DNA of 12,500 bases from Acropora yongei (GCA_014634225.1 BLFN01000227.1:291017-303516); one strand, 5' to 3'; positions 1 through 7,290 are shown, counted from the stretch's first letter. Numbers and translations are program-made. The notes: a model not told the origin generated them from the letters alone.

Positions 1-160
1 TTGTTAAAAACACTCGAGAAGTGCGAGAAGCATTCGTCTTATGGCTCGTGGTTCTCTAACAATTCTCTCGTGTTCCTAAAAGTTCTGCATGCTTATATAA
101 CTCAACAAGGCACGAAGAGCAGGTTTTTTTCATTCCTTTTATACAAAACAAGCTGAATAA

Positions 161-508
161 CTAGCAGACCAAAAAGTCATTTAGCAAACCATTTTTATCT
201 TTGTCAAAAAGCACTAGGTTGAACTTTTCCTGGTTACCTATGGATAAAAGCTCGCGAAATGCACTATTCACTTGAGTGACATTTACAAAGCTGCAACAGA
301 CCAACAGTACGTCATCATGATGAATATTTCCAATCACATCAATTCCACCACCCTGTTCAGCCCCGCCACTTTGGCCTGGGCCAGCTGTTGTTTGTTGGGC
401 GGCCACGCCGTCCGTGAAAAAATAAACAATAATAATAACATAGAGACTGAAGAGTCTGGAGAATAAATTACCTGCGATTGCCGCCGAAAGTCTTTCGAAA
501 ATGTTCAT
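161..508 (-). CDS. Putative secreted protein, N-terminal exon or short ORF
   Basis: A 115-codon frame opens with ATG at 508. Residues 1-37 look like a signal peptide: basic residues early, a hydrophobic core around LYVIIIVYFF (residues 23-32), and a VAA|QQ cleavage site that fits the AxA rule. A Gly/Gln-rich spacer (AGPGQSGGAEQGGG) follows, then a more hydrophobic stretch with CC and one N-linked glycosylation sequon (NVT). Near the end, DKDKNG resembles the start of an EF-hand loop, but the usual acidic residue at loop position 12 is Leu. A donor-like AG|GTAACC lies at about 238/237, so the coding exon may really be 238-508 and the EF-hand-like part intronic. A second donor-like CAG|GTAATT occurs near codon 13. 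A GC box and TATA-like sequence lie upstream. I do not recognise the family. Length alone is not significant; the signal peptide and promoter-like context are the support. Confidence 0.4.
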   Translation of the reverse strand: MNIFERLSAAIAGNLFSRLFSLYVIIIVYFFTDGVAAQQTTAGPGQSGGAEQGGGIDVIGNIHHDDVLLVCCSFVNVTQVNSAFRELLSIGNQEKFNLVLFDKDKNGLLNDFLVC

Positions 509-549
509 CTATCATTGTGTCGTAAGGCAATACCACTGACCATCGAGCT

Positions 550-596
550 CCCGCCCACCAACCCGATTGCTGGGATATTCTATCACGGACTTATAC
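550..596 (-). promoter_or_regulatory. Promoter-like GC box plus TATA-like motif
   Basis: On the minus strand a GTATAAG (590-596) and a GGGCGGG box (550-556) lie about 80 and 42 bases upstream of the ATG at 508. The order TATA-like, GC box, ATG is compatible with a short 5' UTR for the secreted-protein frame. GGGCGGG stands out against the AT-rich surroundings. The assignment is inferred from motifs alone; the GC box would normally sit upstream of a TATA box, which weakens it. Confidence 0.25.
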
Positions 597-1020
597 AAGT
601 GGGAGCTGGTTGATTAACTCTTACCCACCATTTACTTTAAAGAGATGAAACAGGAAAAAAACAAATTATTACTTGATATGATATTGAAGCTAAGTTATCC
701 CAAAGCAAAGAAGTACAACGAAGTTAACACCACAGATAAATCTGTCGTTAATAAAGTTGCCCAGCGAAGTGCTAGTGAGCGACTCAACGTTCTGCAGCAC
801 TATTGCATTTACCAGCCAGTGCCCAGTCCCTTCAACTTTGCTTGATAGGGCAGCTTACTAGTCAATCAGCTGCAATGTAAAGTTCGTCATCTCAGAAACC
901 AGCCTATGCCTCTTCACTCTTACTCGCCGTGACTCAATTCTACCATTTCTGCTTTACGATGAGTCAAAACTGCCCTAAAATTGCGACATCTAGTTTAATA
1001 AAAATGCAATCAGGAAGTTT
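597..1020. other. No recognisable gene
   Basis: Between the promoter-like motifs and the AAT repeat I see no recognisable protein, RNA gene or mobile element. A 66-codon plus-strand frame at 645-845 is Lys/Asn-rich at its start and matches no family I know. It is treated as chance. Confidence 0.5.
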
Positions 1021-1052
1021 AAATAATAATGATGATCATAATAATAATAATA
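1021..1052. repeat. (AAT)n microsatellite, interrupted
   Basis: An AAT/ATA triplet run is interrupted by GATGATCAT. It is directly followed by the 33-bp tandem repeat, so the two together form one low-complexity block. Confidence 0.8.
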
Positions 1053-1117
1053 CAAATATGCTACAAAATGCTACAGAATCAACAACAAATATGTCACAGA
1101 ATGCTACAGAATGAACA
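1052..1117 (+). repeat. 33-bp tandem repeat, two copies
   Basis: Two adjacent 33-base units, 1052-1084 and 1085-1117, begin with ACAAATATG and end in GAATCAACA or GAATGAACA. They differ at only a few bases. A partial third start, ACACATGTG, follows. In frame the units read as NMLQNATESTT and NMSQNATE, each with an N-glycosylation-type NAT. Upstream coding capacity is poor, so this looks like a minisatellite-type duplication and not a protein repeat. Confidence 0.8.
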
Positions 1118-1814
1118 ACACATGTGCTAAGTGCCTGCTCAAAGATCGCCCAGCTAGACACTCTACACAGCCAGGCACGACAGATGCTAAGGCCGATATA
1201 CCACTGCTTACTGGATAAGTACAATCTCGAGGAAAGTGACCATGGAAAGCCATGGTAACAACAGAGCCTACCGCATGCAGTACTTGAAAAGGAAAGGCAA
1301 AGATAAATTGGAATGTGCCCTTTATTCTTGAGAAGCCACCGAAAAAAAGAAGGTATTAAGCGAGACGTGGTTGCTCATGATAAGGAAACCAACATCTATT
1401 TGAAGGCACAGGTAGACAAAATTGTGGAGCGATTCAAAGAAAAAAAAAATTCATAGAGCCGCGCGCAGGCATTAAAAGAGAGTACAAAAATACAAGCGTA
1501 TATCAAATCAATTTTGTCTTTACTTTCTTGGAGGACACCCTGAACAATCGAGAAATGACTTTAGATCAACTACGAACACTGACAAGGAAGTGGGTTATCT
1601 CATCGAACGCTGCCAGAAATGGATTTTGAGCCAGAATGTAAATATCATTAGGAAATTCTAAGAATTTGTTTGAGCGGAAAAAGGAAGGTAAATTGATGTA
1701 ATTAACTAGCTGAGATTTAAAATCCGCTGGTTGATGTAATAATGATATGCGCAAAAGTAACTAGAATCTGCCATAATAATAAACCATCGAGACCCTGAAC
1801 CATCGTGCCGGTCT
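1118..1814. other. No confident gene; two coding-like scraps
   Basis: Two short plus-strand frames have protein-like composition. One at 1313-1456 is Lys/Arg-rich and ends KAQVDKIVERFKEKKNS before a stop. The other at 1491-1661 contains KEVGYLIERCQKWILSQN. Neither matches a family I recognise. They lie just upstream of the LINE fragment and in the same orientation, so they could be badly decayed upstream LINE sequence, but I see no reverse transcriptase motif in them. A run of ten A (1439-1449 region) and frequent stops argue against a live gene. Confidence 0.35.
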
Positions 1815-2545
1815 GTGAGCGATCCTGAGACAGATTAAGTGAAGGAACATCTCAAGAAGGCAGATCTGAAGACGCTGAAAGAGAAGAGGTGGCACGGACG
1901 GCTCCTGCAGGTTAGATGGCAGGACAGCGCGCTAAGTGAGAACGCATACTTTGCTTGGCTGCGAGATTGGACGTGTACCCCTACCCGTATCATCGTTGGA
2001 GTAATGGAGCTCTATGAGGAGTAGCTCACTCTCGCGGAGGTGTACACATTCCACACGAAAGGAACAACCGAATGCGCCGTTTCGTGTAGGATGGGTGGGA
2101 AATCTCCTGAGGCTCTTGCGCACTTGATCTCAGGGTGCTCTGCCTTGGCCCAGTCTTAATACCTGGAGAGAGAAAATGCAGTACTGAAAGTCGCCTTCTT
2201 CGAGGGAACTGGGGCTGTAGTGCCCAAACCAATCCACAAGTCACCTGAGGCACTAGCGTCTTGGGATGTCCCAGTTTACGCCAGTACACTATTGTCAAGG
2301 CAAACAGAGCGGAAGCTCGATTTGTGAACCACAAGACTTTGCAGGTGTTGGCTGTGGAGATATCCTGTCCGGCCATGGATAGAGCCTTGGGAAAAGAAGT
2401 GCGATGAGAAAATAACTAAGTACGGACCTTGCGATTATTGCTGGAAAAACGGTACCCTGGCTATGACGTTGAACAATGTAACATCATCATTGATGTTACA
2501 TTGATTGTTACGTTGATATTGTAAGTGGTCGAAAATCGTCTTAAC
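1815..2545 (+). pseudogene. 3' end of an R2-like (RLE-type) non-LTR retrotransposon, broken
   Basis: This is the C-terminal tail of a LINE polyprotein, downstream of the reverse transcriptase. From 1839 it reads LKTLKEKRWHGRLLQVRW and then an aromatic-rich WLRDW segment. A zinc-knuckle region follows at 2085-2138 with spacing C-x2-[G]-x8-H-x4-C, so the second zinc ligand is Gly where Cys is expected. The spacing matches the CCHC knuckle of R2-type elements. Downstream, ARFVNHK...LAVEISCP (about 2310-2365) and EKITKYGP (about 2410-2433) resemble the PD-(D/E)xK restriction-like endonuclease (RLE) fold of that group, which nicks target DNA for target-primed reverse transcription. Stops interrupt it at 2022-2024 (TAG), 2157-2159 (TAA), 2325-2327 and 2405-2407 (TGA). 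Frame changes near 2285, near 2405 and again near 2450 are needed to follow it. It is 5'-truncated and inactive. The LINE-tail call is firm; the R2/RLE assignment is good but not tested. Confidence 0.75.
2474..2503. repeat. Perfect 13-bp hairpin inside the LINE tail
   Basis: CAATGTAACATCA (2474-2486) and its exact complement (2491-2503) are separated by TCAT. It falls where the LINE frame reads EQCNIIIDV. The following bases repeat TTACATTGATTGTTACGTTGAT, which looks like extra sequence relative to the LINE frame. A local template-switch or slippage event may have built it. Confidence 0.7.
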
Positions 2546-2752
2546 GAGCAATGTTTTTGTAGACAAGGCCATTAGAACAAGAGCTGGATCCATCTCAACT
2601 TAATTGGACTGACGCAATTTTACAGTATTGGGTTCCTACTACACTTAAATCCTGGCTACAATGAGCATTGCTAAAGGTTAATTCTCAAATATTTTCCTGT
2701 TACTTGTAAAGAACTCGTGCTCCAGTAATAGCTTCCAGGCTTCAGTTGTTCC
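2546..2752 (+). other. Possible LINE 3' UTR
   Basis: Downstream of the nuclease-like tail, sequence with no open frame continues to the next repeat. It may be the LINE 3' untranslated region, but I see no poly(A) or microsatellite tail that would mark the end. Confidence 0.25.
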
Positions 2753-2840
2753 AAGCGTGGATAGCACTATTCACTGGATAAGTACTTTCAAAATCTATAG
2801 CGTTATCCAATTGCTAGTGATTTATCTATTGAATAGTTCT
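2753..2840. repeat. MITE-like dispersed repeat fragment (GGATAA/TTATCC type)
   Basis: The block GTGGATAGCACTATTCACTGG plus AGCGTTATCCAATTGC resembles a widespread animal short repeat built from CTATCCACTGGATAA-type motifs. An inverted pair supports foldback structure: 2767-2781 against 2822-2836, 13 of 15 positions complementary. It has no coding capacity. Family naming is from memory. Confidence 0.5.
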
Positions 2841-3077
2841 CCTCATTCTTTGAACAACTAAGAGCAGAATCTACTAAAAATTCCAATTTTTCTGACGATT
2901 GGTTAAAAGTCCAGGAAACATTAAAGCTTCCTTTATCCAAAAGACACCATTTGTTGCCCCATGCAAGGGATAACTAAAACAAATAAAATAGACTCCATGA
3001 TAACGCCCATCATGGCACTAAAGTGAAAGGGAGAAGCGAATTTACTGCAACACTCTTTCGCCAACAAGTTAGTTTGT

Positions 3078-3131
3078 AGTACTGACGAGGGTGTGTATAG
3101 CTAAGCGCTTTTCAAGTAGAATGTCAGTACT
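3078..3131. repeat. 9-bp perfect inverted repeat
   Basis: AGTACTGAC at 3078-3086 is complementary to GTCAGTACT at 3123-3131, with a 36-base gap. It lies 22 bases from a second inverted repeat and may mark a decayed foldback element. Confidence 0.5.
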
Positions 3132-3153
3132 TAGTCACTAATACGTATACTCA

Positions 3154-3206
3154 AGTAAGCCATGATCATCGCAGTTATGATGACTTATTTGATTTTATGG
3201 CTTACT
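3154..3206. repeat. 10-bp perfect inverted repeat with inner stem
   Basis: AGTAAGCCAT (3154-3163) pairs with ATGGCTTACT (3197-3206) across a 33-base loop. The loop contains a further short pair, TCATC and GATGA. The arrangement resembles a tiny MITE or hairpin; no target-site duplication is obvious. Confidence 0.55.
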
Positions 3207-3832
3207 CGATTTCAAACCCGCTGTTCAATATATGGAACATTTCATATATCACTTCAAATACGTATACTATTCAACTATATTTAATTCACCTGAACTAAAT
3301 ACCAACCTCTAATAGGCTTATATGTATTTAGACAGAAACTACAATAAAAGTTCAAAATATACATTGAGGTCTTAAAATAACTCTTTTTGACCCTTTTATC
3401 ACTGCGTTCTTTTCTCATCCGAAAAACGAAACGTAGTGCTAAAATGGGTTTCTCGTCTAGAAAGTCCACTTCATACTATAGGAAAATTCATTACCTGACG
3501 AGGGAATTCCGCGTTAAATTGCAAGCGAAAACCGATATCGGTCGCACGAATCGCGAAGCGATGAGTGTGATATCGGTTTCCAAAAATGGTTGCTTGTTGA
3601 ATGTTTCAGCTTGAAAAATGTTTCCAACAGTAGACGGACACGTTGGATAAGTTCTGAAACTAAAGAATCTTAAAAAAGAAAGTCTAAACGTAAAAAGAAG
3701 TTAAATTTTTATTGACCATAAATACTCAATAAATACTCAAATAACTTTGTTCAATTTGACTTTCTTGAATTCCCTAAATTTGTAGAATTTCCTTTAGACT
3801 TTCAAGTCTTCTTCTTCTTCCATCTTTATAAC

Positions 3833-3837
<5 letters not shown>

Positions 3838-3915
<78 letters not shown>

Positions 3916-4050
3916 AGTGAGATAGCGACGGTAATATACCTCGCATGGGACTTAGGGTCCCGTTCGTATATCACCTTGCACTTCTGTGCAAAAGCTGTAG
4001 AGAAACAATTTCGCTTGGCTGGCCGCGGCAAGCGTCCAAATAAAGCTCAA
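3838..4050 (+). repeat. Dispersed SINE-like repeat with conserved core
   Basis: The sequence beginning TGTGGGACGTTAAAGAACCC and continuing through CGAAAAGAGTAGGGCATGAA to CCCGGTGTTGTGG (3838-3903) matches my memory of a conserved core found in short interspersed repeats of many invertebrates. The flanking part, TTCTGTGCAAAAGCTGTAGAG at about 3982-4002, also looks like repeat sequence. Plus- and minus-strand frames of 65-68 codons here are shadows in repeat DNA. I see no tRNA-like A and B boxes, so this is a fragment or a different class. The family name is not certain. Confidence 0.45.
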
Positions 4051-4081
4051 CAACTGTCCCAAGGGGAAGATTCATTTCATC

Positions 4082-4137
4082 GAAAGTGATTCGAATACAC
4101 GGGAACATGGAAAGTGATTCGGATACACGGGAACACA
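4082..4137 (+). repeat. 28-bp tandem duplication
   Basis: Two adjacent 28-base units, 4082-4109 and 4110-4137, each read GAAAGTGATTCG(A/G)ATACACG and then GGAACA. They differ at three bases. The next bases, GAAAG, begin a third unit that breaks off. It is a recent-looking slippage duplication just downstream of the SINE-like block. Confidence 0.85.
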
Positions 4138-4264
4138 GAAAGCCGCAAAAATCTCGAACAAAAATTCATTTTTCAACTGAGTACACTCTCCACACGGAAT
4201 TAATAAAACCCTCTTATTCCACTAATTTATTCACAAATTCATGCGACCATATTTCCACTAGTGA

Positions 4265-4295
<31 letters not shown>

Positions 4296-4313
4296 AACAC
4301 CCCACAATTCCTC

Positions 4314-4315
<2 letters not shown>

Positions 4316-4348
<33 letters not shown>

Positions 4349-4433
4349 TTGTAAAATTTTCAAAGACCACAAATTTTGTTTGTATTTGAAAATTTTACTT
4401 GTGCTCATTTATTTCAAATTGCACGAGAAAAAT
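4316..4433. repeat. 118-bp foldback hairpin (MITE-like)
   Basis: Arms 4316-4364 and 4385-4433 are each 49 bases and complementary at about 44-45 positions, with a 20-base loop (4365-4384). The outer end is ATTTTTCTCGTGCAATTTG and its complement. The loop holds a small palindrome, ACAAATTTTGT. There is no coding capacity and no clear target-site duplication. A transcript would form a long near-perfect hairpin. The upstream sequence (about 4140-4315) has the character of repeat DNA and may belong to the same element. Confidence 0.85.
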
Positions 4434-5086
4434 AATTTGATTACTTACACAAAATCTGCGAACAACGAGCCGCCAGTTTCAAACTAGTAACTTTTAGACA
4501 CAGCCGAATATTGAGGTACATAAGGACATTGGTTCGGCGTAAAGACAAGAAAGAAAAAATCACATGCACCCCACACAGACATTGAAGGCAAGATGTAACC
4601 GAAGTTACACGTAGTCGTGTTCGCAATCTTTATTAAAATATCCGCACTCTAAGGTACTACGTATAAACCAGAAAAATAAGAGAATTAGAAAACGAAATCG
4701 ATAGTTACCAAATGAGAAAAACGAAATGGATAACACGAGGAAAGGTTTACCGTAACGGTGTGCTGACTCAACGAAATAGAAACTTGTTACTCGGGTTATA
4801 AAAAGAACTTGAGATATTGGCATAAAAAACCTTGACCTTGGTCCTATTTATCCTAAAAACTTGACAAATAATGACGCAACAATAGGAACGAGTAACAAGA
4901 ATAACGGTGAGCTGCAAACAGTGAAAAAAGAAAGGGACAATAACAAATACTAACGACTAATGAAGAAATGTTAAGCACCAGAAAAAGAAACACTTAAGGA
5001 AAAAACAAAAGCAAAATAAGTTAAAAAACTAACATAACACGTTTCGCTGTAACACATGATTTTCCCTGAGTTTATCGGTGTCCGCA
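4434..5086. other. AT-rich non-coding stretch
   Basis: I see no recognisable gene. Minus-strand frames of 61 and 72 codons occur at 4441-4626 and 4605-4823 without motifs. 4840-5040 is A-rich on the plus strand, with AACAA/GAAAA words and stops in all frames. Confidence 0.5.
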
Positions 5087-5205
5087 TGGTATGCCCAGTG
5101 CAACCAACCACATGGTACAGAAATCAACCATGTGCTTTCTCGGGACGAGCCATTGTTCCTACCTGGCTTCGCTTTGCAAGGACCTTACCGTTACAAGGTG
5201 TCAAA
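5087..5205 (+). repeat. Dispersed repeat, copy A
   Basis: Bases 5087-5154 match the reverse complement of 8009-8076 at about 53 of 68 positions without gaps. The shared core is GAAATCAACCATGTGCTTTC, preceded by CACATGGT. After an indel the match resumes through CTTTGCAAGGACCTTACC. CACATGGT and ACCATGTG form a small internal palindrome, as in copy B. The family is unknown to me. A 64-codon frame here (5056-5250) is explained by the repeat and is not a gene. Confidence 0.8.
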
Positions 5206-5382
5206 AGTGGACGAACTCTACTTCTGAGCACGTTTTCTTGCATCCTCTGATTGAAATTTGAGCAGTCTACATCGCCGAAAAGGCGTTAGATACGTCGCAG
5301 ACGGGCCGCGTAAACAATATCACAAGCAGAACAGGCTAGCACAGCGACGACTTCAAGCCTTCAATCATCGCAGCAAATCTTT

Positions 5383-5625
5383 GCATCCAATGTTCCGATC
5401 CCACCAAAGCGAGATGTTCGCGGCAATCTTGCAAAGAATTGGAAAACTGGCTTCAAATGTGGAAAGTGCCTGATTGCTAAAACTTATGATTACCGATTCG
5501 CAACCTTCATTATTGGCATCGGATCAGACGCCATAGAATCTCACTCTGGTTTGCCCTTCACATCCGGGGAGGAGAGAGGTAGGATTGACAATGTTAGAGT
5601 TCTGCAATAGCTACTGCGGAGGCAA
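5383..5625 (+). pseudogene. Gypsy Gag N-terminal fragment
   Basis: The frame from 5383 reads NVPIPPKRDVRGNLAKNWK and then TYDYRFATFIIGIGSDAIE, resembling the conserved N-terminal Gag of cnidarian Gypsy-like elements. No initiating ATG remains at the start; GCATCC occupies the place where one would be expected. The frame meets TAG at 5608-5610, and a shifted frame then gives SYCGGKTI. There is no CCHC nucleocapsid knuckle, so the Gag C-terminus is deleted. A different 71-codon frame over the same bases (5258-5473) is a shadow. Upstream bases 5258-5382 may be leader sequence, but no primer-binding site could be identified. Confidence 0.7.
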
Positions 5626-5930
5626 GACTATACCTTAGAGTTGTAGTAGAAGACAGAATTAAACCAATTGTGGGAGCTTAGGCAGCACAAAAATGGATCT
5701 TGTGGTTGTTCAACGCCAGCACATTTTACACTCCAGCAATGTTACTTTAGACGACCGTCAACCAACTGAGGAACAGGATATTCACAGCTTGACTGAAGAA
5801 GAACTTCCGTCTGAGTACGCTGACCTCTTCAGAGGCCTCGGCAACATGGAAGACAAATGTCATTTAGATATTGATACGCGGTACTAGTCGTGATGCCTCC
5901 AATAGCAAAGAACCTTAACTCAGAGTCCAG
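5626..5930 (+). pseudogene. Gypsy Pol fragment: protease end to RT start
   Basis: Reading from about 5626, RVVVEDRIKPIVGA then a TAG (about 5678) then AAQKMDLVVVQRQ corresponds to the protease C-terminus, where the chain folds back after the active site. DIHSLTEEELPSEYADLFRG (about 5780-5839) is the acidic linker ahead of reverse transcriptase. It then runs to CHLDID, and after a frame change near 5880 continues as VVMPPIAKNL, the start of the RT fingers. The protease D-[ST]-G active site is absent. The fragment stops where the LINE begins, at about 5931. A stop and one frameshift are visible in about 300 bases. Confidence 0.75.
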
Positions 5931-6409
5931 GACATGTGTATTCTTTTCTATAAAGTCATTCATGGAACAACACCTACTCCACTTCGTACTTTACTGACGC
6001 TTAGAAGTAAATCACGTAATTTACGAGGCAAATTGATTCTTGTACAACCCAGAGTCATCACCACCAAGTATGGACTAAACACCTTTAGGTACTACGGACC
6101 AAAAATCTGGAACTCTCTAAATGATGAACTAAGAACTTCTCCAACCCTTAAAATATTTGTAACACGTATCAGAAAGATCACCTTTGACACATGTGACTGC
6201 TCTTCATGCAACTGTTAGAATGTCGTTAATATTTTACATTTTTAGCAGCATCATTTGTAAATAATATCGTATCATTATGATGTAAATAGTTTAAATTCTT
6301 TTTTTTGTTAGTATTATACTCGACTCATTAGCTACTTAAGCTAGGAGCCTAATAAGCTCCAGGCCCTCGAGCATAAATAAAGTTTCATTTTTTTCAGTTT
6401 CAGTTTCAG
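5931..6409 (+). mobile_element. 5'-truncated CR1/L2-like LINE with (TTTCAG)3 tail
   Basis: The insertion interrupts the Gypsy pol and carries a 94-codon ORF end, a 3' UTR of about 190 bases, AATAAA at 6376-6381, and three exact TTTCAG hexamers at 6392-6409. A microsatellite 3' tail in place of poly(A) is typical of CR1/L2-clade elements. Gypsy-like reading resumes directly after it with EELDR. No clean target-site duplication is seen; CAGAG occurs at 5921-5925 and 6407-6411 but does not fit a simple duplication. Confidence 0.8.
5934..6218 (+). pseudogene. C-terminal end of CR1/L2-like LINE ORF2
   Basis: This 94-codon frame has no internal stop. It begins MCILFYKVIHGTTPTPLRTL and contains LRGKLILVQPRV and then FRYYGPKIWNSLNDELRT. 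The pattern of an FxYxGxxxWNSL motif followed by a Phe-Lys-rich end is the conserved extreme C-terminus of LINEs in the CR1/L2 and Jockey groups, downstream of the RT. The Cys-rich end CDCSSCNC precedes the TAG stop. Only the tail is present, consistent with the 5' truncation usual for LINE copies. The lack of internal stops suggests the insertion is younger than the Gypsy element around it. The ATG at 5934 is an internal Met, not the true start. Confidence 0.75.
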
Positions 6410-6760
6410 AGAAGAGCTTGACCGCCACGAGAGACCAGAGGTACTTAAGAAACCTCCTGAATCGGTGCAGAGCAAAAAGCATCAAGATGAATAACGAAAA
6501 CTTCCAGTTCAAATGCAGTGAGGTGTCATTTCTCGGGCATGTAATGACGATGGATGGATTGAAGTCAGATCCTAAGAAACTTGACGCGAAGGTGGAACGA
6601 CCAGCTGATGTTCCCGCAGTTCAGAAATTTATTGGACTAGCTAAATACCTGAGTAAGTTTCTCCAAGGCCTGTCAAAAATTCGCGAGCCACTACGCCGTC
6701 TGACGCTCAAGAATGCTAATTGGAATTGGACTGACGAGCGATAGGATGCATTTGAGCGAA
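6410..6760 (+). pseudogene. Gypsy RT thumb/connection fragment
   Basis: After EELDR the sequence jumps to RDQRYLRNLLNRCRAK, which lies beyond the RT catalytic palm. The frame continues with FKCSEVSFLGHVMTMDG, then KFIGLAKYLSKFLQGLSKI and ANWNWTDER. These match the post-YxDD part of Ty3/Gypsy RT: the FLGH motif, the G...DP.K helix and the PLR.L...W.W connection. The frame ends at TAG 6742-6744 but similarity continues as DAFERIKKVIV. The palm with its catalytic aspartates is missing, a deletion of very roughly 150 residues close to 6425-6435. It is separate from the LINE insertion point a few codons upstream. Confidence 0.75.
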
Positions 6761-7290
6761 TAAAGAAAGTAATTGTGAGGCACCGGTGTTGAAGTACTTC
6801 AGTCAAAGTGACCGCACGGACCGGAAGGTCAAGGAGAAGTCATTCTGCATTGGCTTGGTCTTGCCCTAATTAAGAGGTGCTACTTATGCAGCATTGTCAG
6901 CCATTGACATTTGCAAGTAGAGCACTCACTTCTGCAGGGCGCAATTACTTCCAAACTGAAAAGACACAACTCTTTGGAATGAAGCACAACTAGCAATATG
7001 TGTTTGGCCGCAAAGTCATCCTGTGCAATGATCATAAGCCTTTAGTCGCCATTTCTGGGAAGCCTTTGTCATCAGCACCCAAGAGACTGCAGTTCCTTGA
7101 TTACGACTTCAACTGTACGACTACGAGATCCGCTACAAACCAGGCAAGGAGATGCTACTAGCTGACGCTCTATCCAGAGCTTACCTTGAAGACTATGAGC
7201 GCTCAGTAAGAGAAGTAGAAGTAGAAAGCATTCATGCCACCGTAGCTCCTTTTGCTGCAGCTAACTATTATATAAGATCAAGACAATGAT
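6761..7290 (+). pseudogene. Gypsy RNase H domain fragment
   Basis: RNase H degrades the RNA strand of the RNA-DNA hybrid during reverse transcription. From 6898 the frame gives QPLTFASRALTSAGRNYF and QTEKTQLFGMKHN, then a TAG, then QYVFGRKVILCNDHKPLVAI and SSAPKRLQ. After a frameshift near 7110 it continues as YEIRYKPGKE and LLADALSRAYLEDYE. The DHKPL motif is kept with Asn in place of the usual Thr before it. The ADALSR end motif is intact. The region before 6898 is too scrambled to find the first catalytic Asp. The reading ends near 7287 at a stop; integrase is not seen. Confidence 0.75.

Larger units (their letters stand above)
2841..3837. other. AT-rich non-coding stretch
   Basis: I see no gene here. 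It contains two perfect short inverted repeats (listed separately), the decamer ATACGTATAC twice (3141-3150, 3258-3267), and CCGATATC in inverted orientation around 3530-3585. A 75-codon plus frame at 3387-3614 is Ser/Lys/Arg-rich and not recognisable. 3690-3830 is T-rich and ends in a CTT run. Confidence 0.5.
5383..7290 (+). mobile_element. Decayed Ty3/Gypsy-type LTR retrotransposon with nested LINE
   Basis: Gag, protease-RT linker, RT thumb/connection and RNase H pieces appear in the canonical order on one strand, which identifies an LTR retrotransposon. Ty3/Gypsy is favoured by the pol order (protease, RT, RNase H) and by the character of the RNase H tail (YEIRYKPGKE, ADALSRAY). Stops and frameshifts are frequent. 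Internal deletions removed most of gag with the protease active site, and the RT palm. A LINE occupies 5931-6409. No integrase or LTR pair is visible. I see no TG...CA repeats at the edges, so both ends are truncated. The element cannot be autonomous. Confidence 0.85.

Noticed and set aside
161..231. Functional EF-hand in the 115-codon frame
   Set aside because: DKDKNG fits the loop start, but the position-12 acidic residue is missing and a donor-like site may place it in an intron.
2026..2376. 116-codon minus-strand frame
   Set aside because: It is antisense to the LINE zinc-knuckle and nuclease region, whose plus-strand reading has recognisable motifs.
6621..6806. 61-codon minus-strand frame
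   Set aside because: It is a shadow of the Gypsy RT connection region on the plus strand.
5383..7290. Active Gypsy element or flanking LTR pair
   Set aside because: Protease site, RT palm and integrase are absent, stops are frequent, and no matching direct terminal repeats are visible.
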